Shown: positions 1 through 5,641 of the stretch, piece after piece
Position numbering within the stretch: the stretch's first letter is position 1
Layout of the letters: every line of letters starts with the position of its first letter
Source: a bacterium
GTDB lineage: Bacteria; Chloroflexota; Dormibacteria; Aeolococcales; Bog-877
Reading direction: 5' to 3'
Length of the DNA stretch: 8,620 nucleotides
Assembly: GCA_021798435.1 (NCBI GenBank)
Contig: JAJZGN010000075.1
Span: 1 to 8,620, forward strand
Position numbers and translations under genes: made by a program
Notes under the pieces: generated by a model
The model's input: the letters and a program-made list of their open reading frames with translations, nothing else
Told to the model about the DNA's origin: nothing
The model's database searches: none

Positions 1-2
1 AG

Positions 3-308
3 CCCGCCGGGGCGCCGCGGCCCGAGGTCGCGGAGGTGGCTCCGGAGGAGCCGGGCGCGGCCGCCGGGTCTGCCCCTCCGCCGGTGCCCCCGGTGGGGGC
101 CCAGGAGAGCCTGCTTCCCCGCCGGGGAAGGGTCGCCGGCCGGGCGGAGCGACGGCGCCAGCAGGAGGCGGCGCTGGAGCCGCTGGGGGAGGAGCCGGCG
201 GTCCCCCTGGACCGCACCCCCTACCTCGTCCTCGATCTGCGCCGGGTGGCGCTGGTGTCGGGGCTGCTGGCGGTCCTGGTAGCCGCGGGGTACGCCTTCC
301 TGCACTGA
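3..308 (+). CDS. C-terminal part of a single-pass membrane protein with tail-anchor topology (5' truncated)
   Basis: I do not recognise the family. The frame is open to the left edge, so the true start probably lies outside the window; a GTG at 36 is the first in-frame start visible. Counting from that GTG (90 residues), residues 1-25 are Pro/Ala/Glu-rich and probably disordered. Residues 29-42 are strongly basic (many Arg). Residues about 71-88 form one hydrophobic helix, preceded by a basic DLRR motif, and only one or two residues follow it. That arrangement predicts a cytoplasmic N-terminal part and a C-terminal membrane anchor. The stop is 41 nt before a Get3/ArsA-type ATPase gene. Tail-anchored proteins are the known clients of eukaryotic Get3, so the adjacency is suggestive but proves nothing. 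A proline-rich linker to an upstream domain outside the window is likely. Confidence 0.6.
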   Translation, partial: PAGAPRPEVAEVAPEEPGAAAGSAPPPVPPVGAQESLLPRRGRVAGRAERRRQQEAALEPLGEEPAVPLDRTPYLVLDLRRVALVSGLLAVLVAAGYAFLH

Positions 309-337
309 CTTCCCCGGGAGCCGCCGGGACCCGAACG

Positions 338-343
338 TATACT
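338..343 (+). promoter_or_regulatory. Candidate -10 box giving a leaderless transcript of the Get3-like gene
   Basis: The hexamer TATACT differs from the TATAAT consensus at one position and fits the TANNNT form. It stands out in a very GC-rich background. It ends 6 nt before the ATG at 350. With the usual -10 to start-site distance, transcription would begin at or within a base of the A of that ATG, so the mRNA would be leaderless. No Shine-Dalgarno sequence precedes the ATG, and I see no good -35 box at 16-19 nt. Chance occurrence is possible. Confidence 0.4.
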
Positions 344-349
344 CCCGGC

Positions 350-1519
350 ATGCGGGTGATCCTCTACACCGGCAAGGGCGGGGTAGGAAAGACCACCATC
401 TCGGCGGCCACCGCCGCTCGCTGCGCCGAGCGGGGGCTCAAGACCCTGGTGATGTCGACCGACGCGGCTCACAGCCTGGGCGACTCCCTGGACGTGGAGC
501 TGGGGCCGGAGCCCCAGGAGGTGGCACCCAACCTCTTCGCCCAGGAGGTGAACGCCCTGCACGAGATGGAGGGCCACTGGGAGAAGATCCACCAGTACCT
601 GGCGGCCCTCTTCAATTCCCAGGGGGTGGACGACATCATCGCCGAGGAGCTGGCCACCCCGCCGGGGATGGAGGAGGTGGCCAGCCTGATGTGGATCCGC
701 CGCCACGCCGCCGCCCAGAAGTTCGATGTCATGGTGGTCGACTGCGCCCCCACCGGGGAGACCCTGCAGCTCCTGGCCTTCCCGGACGTCGCCCGCTGGT
801 ATCTGAACCGGATCTTCCCGATCCAGCGCCGGCTGATGAAGATGACCCGGCCGATGGTCCAGCCCTTCATCGGCATCCCGCTCCCGGGAGACGAGATCTA
901 CGGCTCGGTCCAAGGCCTTCTGCTGGACCTGGACTCCATGAAGGAGATCCTCACCGACCCCAAGACCACCACCGTGCGCATCGTCCTCAACCTGGAGAAG
1001 ATGGTGATCAAGGAGGCCCAGCGGGCCTTCACCTACCTCAACCTGTACGACTATCTGGTGGACGCGGTGCTGGTCAACCGGATCCTGCCCAAGGACGCGG
1101 GGGGGCAGTACTTCAGCGACTGGCGCAAGGCTCAGGCGCGGTACTCCACCCAGGTGCAGGAGACCTTCACCCCCCTCCCCATCCTGGAGTCCCGGCTCTT
1201 CGACCATGAGATCGTAGGGCTGAAGCAGCTCTCCGAGCTGGGCGCCTTCCTCTACCAGGACTCGGCGCCGGAGGCCATCATGTACGCCAGCAAGCCTCAG
1301 TCGTTGCGCAAGGAGGGGGACGAGTACGTGCTCTCCCTGCAGCTGCCGTTCGTGAGCCGGGACCAGGTGGAGCTGGCCCAGAATCAGGAGGAGCTTTACG
1401 TGAGTGTGGGACCGTACAAGAGGGAGATCTCACTACCGCGGGTCTTGCGCGGCAAGGTGACCCGTTCCGCCCATCTGGAGGGTGGCGAGCTCGCGATCCG
1501 CTTCGGGCGGGCCGGGTGA
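350..1519 (+). CDS. Get3/ArsA-family ATPase with C-terminal HSP20-like (alpha-crystallin) domain, Get3d-like
   Basis: A 389-residue cytoplasmic P-loop ATPase of the deviant-Walker (SIMIBI) class. Residues 8-16 carry the deviant Walker A GKGGVGKTT. Residues 38-45 carry the switch I motif DAAHSLGD. Residues 129-137 carry the switch II region VVDCAPTGE (GHT in most relatives), and an NRILP segment follows near 243. Residues about 318-387 form a beta-rich tail ending in GGELAIRF, which resembles the ArsA_HSP20/alpha-crystallin domain of bacterial Get3d-type proteins. The only cysteines are C25 and C132, so both the Get3 zinc CxxC and the arsenite-binding cysteines of ArsA are missing. It is a single ATPase domain, and no arsB, arsR or arsC lies nearby. 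An arsenite pump is therefore unlikely, and a chaperone or targeting ATPase is the better reading. Its real client is unknown. The ATG at 350 starts right at the P-loop strand, as in the family. The stop overlaps the next gene's start. Confidence 0.9.
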   Translation: MRVILYTGKGGVGKTTISAATAARCAERGLKTLVMSTDAAHSLGDSLDVELGPEPQEVAPNLFAQEVNALHEMEGHWEKIHQYLAALFNSQGVDDIIAEELATPPGMEEVASLMWIRRHAAAQKFDVMVVDCAPTGETLQLLAFPDVARWYLNRIFPIQRRLMKMTRPMVQPFIGIPLPGDEIYGSVQGLLLDLDSMKEILTDPKTTTVRIVLNLEKMVIKEAQRAFTYLNLYDYLVDAVLVNRILPKDAGGQYFSDWRKAQARYSTQVQETFTPLPILESRLFDHEIVGLKQLSELGAFLYQDSAPEAIMYASKPQSLRKEGDEYVLSLQLPFVSRDQVELAQNQEELYVSVGPYKREISLPRVLRGKVTRSAHLEGGELAIRFGRAG

Positions 1520-1749
1520 TGGACCGCCGGGAGGCGCGCGCGGCCGCTCAGCTGGCGGCGCAGATGGCCATCGGGGCGGCCCACCTCGCGGAGCGCCGAC
1601 TGGAGGAGATCGTCCCCCTGGAGACTCGCCTCCACCTCGTCCGGGCCCAGCGCGAGCTGGTGCTGGCGGCGGTGGCGGCGCTGGAGGCGAGGGAGCGGCG
1701 CGAGCCGGCGCCGAGGGGGCCGAGGGTCCACAAGATCCCTCTGGACTGA
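1519..1749 (+). CDS. Small Ala/Arg/Glu-rich helical protein, function unknown
   Basis: I do not recognise this 76-residue protein. The ATG at 1519 overlaps the TGA of the ATPase gene. A GTG immediately before it (1516) is an alternative start that adds one residue, and either arrangement implies translational coupling. The product lacks a signal peptide or membrane segment. It should form two amphipathic helices, residues about 3-30 and 33-59, followed by a basic, proline-containing tail ending HKIPLD. Cysteine is absent. The reading frame fills the gap between the ATPase and the protease gene almost exactly (stop 6 nt before the next start), which supports it as a real gene. It may be a partner or adaptor of one of its neighbours, but nothing in the sequence shows which. 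Confidence 0.65.
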   Translation: MDRREARAAAQLAAQMAIGAAHLAERRLEEIVPLETRLHLVRAQRELVLAAVAALEARERREPAPRGPRVHKIPLD

Positions 1750-1755
1750 CGCCGG

Positions 1756-2541
1756 GTGCTGGGGACCGGGATCGAGTTCTACCTGGTCCTCGTCGTCTTC
1801 GCGATCCCCGGGATCGTGCTCGGCTTCACCGTCCACGAGTACTGCCACGCCGCTGTGGCCACCGGATTCGGTGACCCCCTGCCGCGCCGCCAGGGCCGGC
1901 TCAGCCTGAACCCCGGGGCCCAGGTGGACCCCCTGGGCTTGGTGCTCCTGCTCACCGTGGGGTTCGGGTTCGCCCGCCCGGTGGTCTACAACCCCATGTA
2001 CGTCCGCCGGGGCCGGCAGCGGGCCTGGCTGGCGGCGGCCGGGCCCCTAAGCAACCTGGTGCTGGCCGCGGCCCTGGGCCTCCTGGCCAAGGTCGTGATC
2101 CTGACCAACCCCTGGGTCCAGACCTGCTCCAACCCCAGCTTCGCCCTCCCAGTGATGGGGATCGTCTACTGGCTGCTGGTCTCCGCCGTCTACGTCAACC
2201 TGGTCCTTTTCATCTTCAACCTGCTGCCCATCCCCCCCCTGGACGGCTTCGGGGTTGCCGAGGGGTTCTTCCGGGGCCGGCACCCCGCTCCCTTCCTGTG
2301 GGTGGAGATGCACCGCACCGAGATCTATGTCGGGCTGATCCTGGTGGTGCTGGTGCTTCCCCAGCTCCTCGGCGGTCTCAGCCCGCTCTCGATCCCGGCG
2401 GGGCTGGCCTTCAACTGGCTCTGGTCCCACGTGGCCACGGGGGCGGCGCCCCCGATCTACTTCCCCAACATCGCCTACCTCTTCCTCGCCGGTGGCCAGG
2501 GCCTCGCCGGCTACCTCCTCCATCCCTGCTTCGTCACCTGA
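1756..2541 (+). CDS. Site-2 protease-like M50 intramembrane zinc metalloprotease
   Basis: A 261-residue polytopic membrane protein of the short S2P/M50 group without a PDZ domain (YwhC/SREBP-protease-like). Helix 1 contains the zinc motif HEYCH at residues 27-31 (H27 and H31 ligands, E28 catalytic). AGPLSN lies at 95-100. The third zinc ligand lies in N155-LLPIPPLDG-164 (D163), the classic NxxPxxPLDG motif, so all catalytic elements are present. Further hydrophobic segments lie at about 100-116, 134-156, 190-207 and 238-255. The roughly 95 residues after the PLDG motif make it longer than the usual 200-220 residues of this group. The family cleaves transmembrane segments of substrate proteins, but the substrate here is unknown. 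The GTG at 1756 is the only start that keeps the HExxH helix; no clear Shine-Dalgarno precedes it, so expression may depend on coupling to the upstream small gene. The stop overlaps the Nudix start. Confidence 0.9.
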   Translation: MLGTGIEFYLVLVVFAIPGIVLGFTVHEYCHAAVATGFGDPLPRRQGRLSLNPGAQVDPLGLVLLLTVGFGFARPVVYNPMYVRRGRQRAWLAAAGPLSNLVLAAALGLLAKVVILTNPWVQTCSNPSFALPVMGIVYWLLVSAVYVNLVLFIFNLLPIPPLDGFGVAEGFFRGRHPAPFLWVEMHRTEIYVGLILVVLVLPQLLGGLSPLSIPAGLAFNWLWSHVATGAAPPIYFPNIAYLFLAGGQGLAGYLLHPCFVT

Positions 2542-3017
2542 TGACCCGGGTGATCGGTGCCCAGGCGGTGATCCTGGACCAGGAAGGTCGGGTCCTGCTC
2601 CAGTTCCGCGGCTGGCCGCCCGGATGGGAGCCCCCCGGGGGGCACGTGGGAGAGGGGGAGGACCCTGCGGCGACCGTCGCCCGGGAGACCTTGGAGGAGT
2701 GCGGGCTGGAGGTGGAGATCGTGCGCCAGGTGGGGCTCTACCACTTCCGGGGGATCCGGGTGGGACAGGACGCCGTCTTCCTCGCCCGCCAGGTCGGGGG
2801 GCAGCCCCGGCGCAGCCGCGAGGCGCTCCGGCTGACCTGGGCCGATCCCCGTCGGCTGCCTGCGGCCACCTTCCCCTGGTTCCGCCAGCGGATCTTGGAC
2901 GCCCTCGCGGACGGCCCCCCGGTGGAGCGCTGGCAGGAGGTCACCCTGGCGGAAGTCCTCCGCCACGGCGCGGCCCTCCTCGCCGAGCCCCTCCGGGCGG
3001 GGCGGGGCGGTCCCTGA
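2541..3017 (+). CDS. Nudix hydrolase
   Basis: A 158-residue soluble hydrolase expected to cleave a nucleoside diphosphate linked to another moiety, using Mg or Mn ions. The Nudix box (GX5EX7REUXEEXGU) spans residues 34-56: G34, E40, R48-E49, E52-E53 and G55 are all present. Thr occupies the first hydrophobic U position. The GWPPGWEPPGGHV segment before the box is typical of the fold. Substrate cannot be deduced: a house-cleaning role on oxidised or unusual nucleotides, or a sugar-nucleotide role, are equally possible. The ATG at 2541 shares its A with the TGA of the protease gene (TGATG), a typical coupled junction. It places the first beta strand (TRVIGAQAVIL) at the N terminus, as expected. 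The longer in-frame extension back to 2298 lies inside the protease gene and is rejected. Residues after about 130 form a non-conserved Arg/Gly-rich tail. Confidence 0.9.
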   Translation: MTRVIGAQAVILDQEGRVLLQFRGWPPGWEPPGGHVGEGEDPAATVARETLEECGLEVEIVRQVGLYHFRGIRVGQDAVFLARQVGGQPRRSREALRLTWADPRRLPAATFPWFRQRILDALADGPPVERWQEVTLAEVLRHGAALLAEPLRAGRGGP

Positions 3018-3018
3018 G

Positions 3019-3993
3019 GTGGGTGCCTGGGCCGGGCTGGTCCTGGGCATGGTGCTGATGCTGGCCGCCGCCTTCCTGTTCACCAACGCCATGGAGTGGG
3101 CCGGCGGCAGGATGAGCCTCGGGCACGCGGCCACGGGTGGGGTCCTGGCGGCGATCGGGACCGCGCTTCCCGAGAGCGTGGTCCCGGTCGTGGCCCTGAT
3201 CCACGGGGGCAGTGCCGCCAACCGCACCGCGATCGGAGCCATCCTGGGGGCGCCCTGCATGCTGGCCACCCTCGGCCTGGCCATGACCGCCCTCTTCGCC
3301 CTCCTCTCGGGCCGCCGCCATCTGCGGGTGGGGGGGCCGGAGGCTCGAGGTCCGCTGTACACCTTCCTCGCCAGCTACGTCCTGCTGATGCTGGGCGCCT
3401 TCGCCCCCCGTCCGGTGCGCATCCTGGACGCCATCCTCCTTGTCGGGCTGTACCTCGTGTACGTCCGCCGCAGCCTCCTGCGACCACCCGGGGAGGGGGA
3501 GGCGGAGGCCCCCCACCTGCTGCTGGCGCCCCGCGGCGACGGGGCTGTGGTCCTGGGCGTCGGCCAGGGATTGCTGGGGGTGGCCGGGCTGGCGGTCGCC
3601 AGCGAGATCTTCGTCTCCGGCCTTCAGGGGGCGGCCCCGGCCCTCCACCTCTCCGCTCTGGCGCTGGCCCTCATCCTGGTTCCCGTGGCGACCGAGCTGC
3701 CGGAGCTGGTGGCCGGCGGCCTCTGGGTGATGCACGGCCGGGACGCCCTGGCCCTGGGGAACGTGACCGGGGCCATGGCCTTCCAGGCCACGGTGCCGGC
3801 CCTGGTCGGCCTCTGCTTCACCTCCTGGAACCCGGAGGGGGTTGGCTTCCTGGCGGCCGCCGTGACCCTGAGCGCCGCCCTCCTGGCCCTCGCCGCCAGC
3901 AGCAGGGCCGGGGTGCGCGCCTTGATCCTCCTCCCCTCCGGGGTCGGGCTGTATGCCCTCTACGTGCTGGCGGTTGCCCTGGGCCGCTCCTGA
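3019..3993 (+). CDS. CaCA-family cation antiporter (Na+/Ca2+ exchanger-like), divergent
   Basis: A 324-residue integral membrane protein with about ten hydrophobic segments and two inverted alpha repeats, as in Na+/Ca2+ exchangers such as YrbG. Repeat 1 has GTALPE at residues 47-52 and GAILGAP at 73-79. Repeat 2 has ATELPE at 224-229 and GNVTGAM at 247-253. The PE glutamates that coordinate the cation (E52, E229) are kept. The usual GSN in the second helix of each repeat is replaced (GAP and GAM), so ion selectivity may differ from classical exchangers. A hydrophilic loop at about 153-175 (RPPGEGEAEAP) separates the halves. The GTG start follows the Nudix stop after one nucleotide, indicating co-transcription. 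It is probably an exporter of calcium or a related cation; the coupling ion cannot be read from sequence. Confidence 0.8.
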   Translation: MGAWAGLVLGMVLMLAAAFLFTNAMEWAGGRMSLGHAATGGVLAAIGTALPESVVPVVALIHGGSAANRTAIGAILGAPCMLATLGLAMTALFALLSGRRHLRVGGPEARGPLYTFLASYVLLMLGAFAPRPVRILDAILLVGLYLVYVRRSLLRPPGEGEAEAPHLLLAPRGDGAVVLGVGQGLLGVAGLAVASEIFVSGLQGAAPALHLSALALALILVPVATELPELVAGGLWVMHGRDALALGNVTGAMAFQATVPALVGLCFTSWNPEGVGFLAAAVTLSAALLALAASSRAGVRALILLPSGVGLYALYVLAVALGRS

Positions 3994-4020
3994 CTCCGCT
4001 CGGGAGCCTGGTTAGCGGAG
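3994..4020 (+). terminator. Candidate hairpin at the end of the first gene run (no U-tract)
   Basis: CTCCGCT at 3994-4000 and AGCGGAG at 4014-4020 are perfect 7-nt inverted arms around a 13-nt loop. They begin directly after the antiporter stop codon. The downstream sequence is AATT followed by a G run, not a T run, so a canonical intrinsic terminator is not supported. It could be a Rho-associated or RNA-stabilising structure. The gap that follows (to 4062) is locally less GC-rich around 4010-4024 and may hold a promoter for the lipoprotein gene, but I cannot assign convincing -35 and -10 boxes. Confidence 0.35.
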
Positions 4021-4046
4021 AATTGGGGGGGGAGGAGGTTCACCCC

Positions 4047-4055
4047 AAGGGGAGG
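4047..4055 (+). promoter_or_regulatory. Strong Shine-Dalgarno sequence that decides a TTG start
   Basis: AAGGGGAGG lies 7 nt before TTG 4063 and matches the anti-Shine-Dalgarno core closely. It is the best ribosome-binding site in the window. It selects the TTG rather than later in-frame codons, and the resulting protein begins with a correct lipoprotein signal peptide. Confidence 0.75.
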
Positions 4056-4062
4056 CGTCTGC

Positions 4063-4776
4063 TTGCGATCTGGTCGCCGGTTGGCCCGGTGGGGGGCGCT
4101 ACCGGCCCTGGCCACCACCGGACTGCTCTGCTCCTGCGGGGCCGCGACCCCCTCGGCGGCGCGCCTTCTCCAGGAGGCGGGGCGCACCATGGCCTCCTCC
4201 TCCTACCAGCTCACGGGTGGAGATAGAGCGGGCCAGGCGCGGGTGAGCTTCTCCCTCCGCGAACTGCCCTCCGGAGCCTTCTCGGGAGAGGTCCAGTTCT
4301 CGGTCCCGCCCTCCCCCCTGCTCAGCACCGAGGTGGTGAGCCTCGGACCGAGGGTATGGGTGCTCTCCGCCGCCGCCCTGGCCCAGCTGGGCATCACCTC
4401 CCTACCCGGCAACCTCAACCCCGCGACCACCTGGGTGCTGCAGCCCTCCGGGGTCGGGGTGAGGTACCGCCAGAGCGTGGCGCCGTTCGTGGGGCCGGGG
4501 CTGGAGGCCACCCTGGAGAAGCTGGCGGCGGGGCGGCCCTCGGTGTCGGCGGCAGAGTTCTCGGGAGCCAGGGCCTGGCGGCTGCAGGAGAAGGGCAGGG
4601 CGGGGGAGAGCCTCAACATCTACCTTCAGCGCCAGCCGGTGCGGGTGCTCTCGCTCCAGGTCAGCGGGCCGGACGGCTTCGAGATCCGCTACCTCGACTT
4701 CGGGCAGATCGCCGAGGTCACCCCGCCGCCGCCGGCGGAGGTGTATGTCCCGCCCACCCCGGCGCCGGGCGCCTGA
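4063..4776 (+). CDS. Secreted lipoprotein, LppX/LolA-like fold possible
   Basis: A 237-residue predicted lipoprotein of unknown function. The n-region is basic (R2, R5, R6, R9) and is followed by a hydrophobic stretch. The lipobox is L22-C23-S24-C25, with C25 the likely lipidated cysteine. The mature part begins with a Ser/Ala-rich helix (ARLLQEAGRTMASSSY) followed by alternating beta strands. These include FSGEVQFSV and a late YLQRQPVRVLSLQV strand, in the style of LolA/LppX/LprG-type lipid-binding or DUF-type lipoproteins. This fold is inferred from pattern only. The C terminus is proline-rich (PPPPAEVYVPPTPAPGA) without a membrane anchor. The TTG start is supported by the Shine-Dalgarno at 4047-4055. 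The gene opens the second + strand run and is followed 4 nt later by the endonuclease gene. A role in envelope lipid or glycolipid handling is possible but unproven. Confidence 0.75.
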   Translation: MRSGRRLARWGALPALATTGLLCSCGAATPSAARLLQEAGRTMASSSYQLTGGDRAGQARVSFSLRELPSGAFSGEVQFSVPPSPLLSTEVVSLGPRVWVLSAAALAQLGITSLPGNLNPATTWVLQPSGVGVRYRQSVAPFVGPGLEATLEKLAAGRPSVSAAEFSGARAWRLQEKGRAGESLNIYLQRQPVRVLSLQVSGPDGFEIRYLDFGQIAEVTPPPPAEVYVPPTPAPGA

Positions 4777-4780
4777 CGCC

Positions 4781-5641
4781 GTGCACATCGGGGCCCACGT
4801 CTCCACCCGGGGCGGAATCCTGACCGCCTTCGACCGGGCCCTGGCTCTGGGGGCGGAGGCGGTGCAGGTCCACCCCACGCCGCCCCAGACCTGGCGCCGC
4901 CTCCACCTGGAGGCCGAGGAGGTCCAGGAGTTCCGCGCCCGGCTCACCTCCACCGGCCTCGGGGACTTCTTCCTCCACGCCGTGTACCTCATCAACCTCG
5001 GCACCCCCCGCCCCGAGCTCCTGGCCAGCTCCGAGGCCTCGCTGGTCCACTACTTGCAGATGGCCAACGAGCTAGGGGCGGCGGGGGTGATCTTCCACCC
5101 CGGCTCCCACCTGGGCCAGGGCTTCGAGAACGTGCTGGAGCAGATCGGGACCACCATGCGCCGGGCTCTGGAGGCGGCCCCCGGCGCGGCCCGCCTGCTG
5201 GTGGAGAACAGCGCCGGGGCCGGAGCCAACCTCGGCGCCACCCTCCCTGAGATCCGGCGGATGTTGGAGGCGGTGGACTCGCCTCGGGTGGGGCTCTGCC
5301 TGGACACCGCCCACGCCTTCACCTCGGGCTGGCAGCTGACCACCGAGGAGGGGCTGGCGTCCGCCCTGGCAGATTTCGAGGCGGAGATCGGATGGGACCG
5401 GCTGTGGGCCATCCACGCCAACGACTCCAAGGCGCCCTTCGGGAGCAACCGCGATCGCCATGAGAACATCGGTGAGGGGGAGATCGGGTCCGAGGCCTTC
5501 GCCCGCATGCTGGCCGACCCCCGCCTCCGCCGTCCCCCCTGGATCCTGGAGGTCCCGGGCGAGGAGCGGCAGGGTCCCGATCGGGCCAACGTGGACCGGC
5601 TCCGAAAGCTGGCCGGTCTATCCCCGCTGGAGCCGCTGTGA
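4781..5641 (+). CDS. nfo: Deoxyribonuclease IV (AP endonuclease, Nfo family)
   Basis: A 286-residue TIM-barrel enzyme that cleaves DNA at abasic sites and removes 3' blocking groups in base-excision repair, using three zinc ions. Numbered from GTG 4781, the nine metal ligands are visible: H66 (HAVYLIN), H106 (FHPGSH), E142 (VENSAG), D175 and H178 (CLDTAHAF), H212 (HANDSK), D225 and H227 (DRHENIGEG) and E257 (LEVPG). Length matches E. coli Nfo (285). GTG 4781 is preferred over ATG 4745: it yields an N terminus MHIGAHVS like the MxxIGAHVS of known members, while the ATG would overlap the lipoprotein gene by 32 nt and add a basic, non-homologous dozen residues. No good Shine-Dalgarno precedes it, so coupling to the lipoprotein gene is likely. 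The TGA overlaps the next gene's GTG by four nucleotides (GTGA). Confidence 0.95.
   Translation: MHIGAHVSTRGGILTAFDRALALGAEAVQVHPTPPQTWRRLHLEAEEVQEFRARLTSTGLGDFFLHAVYLINLGTPRPELLASSEASLVHYLQMANELGAAGVIFHPGSHLGQGFENVLEQIGTTMRRALEAAPGAARLLVENSAGAGANLGATLPEIRRMLEAVDSPRVGLCLDTAHAFTSGWQLTTEEGLASALADFEAEIGWDRLWAIHANDSKAPFGSNRDRHENIGEGEIGSEAFARMLADPRLRRPPWILEVPGEERQGPDRANVDRLRKLAGLSPLEPL

Noticed and set aside
221..1207. 328-codon - strand frame opposite the ATPase gene
   Set aside because: Antisense shadow with repetitive His/Gly/Val/Leu-rich composition and no recognisable domain.
350..1519. Arsenite efflux pump ATPase (ArsA) as the function of this gene
   Set aside because: Single ATPase domain, no triad of metal-binding cysteines, HSP20-like tail, and no ars genes nearby.
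2298..2540. Long N-terminal extension of the Nudix protein
   Set aside because: It lies entirely within the M50 protease coding sequence, and the Nudix fold begins naturally at ATG 2541.
2511..3735. Overlapping - strand frames opposite the Nudix and antiporter genes
   Set aside because: No motifs, biased composition, and fully explained by the well-supported + strand genes.
4761..4773. GGCGCC-G-GGCGCC repeat before the nfo start as a regulatory hairpin
   Set aside because: The arms are separated by one base, so a full stem cannot form, and such GC-only repeats are expected by chance here.
4745..4780. ATG 4745 as start of deoxyribonuclease IV
   Set aside because: It overlaps the lipoprotein gene and adds a basic segment not found in the family. 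GTG 4781 gives the conserved IGAHVS N terminus.
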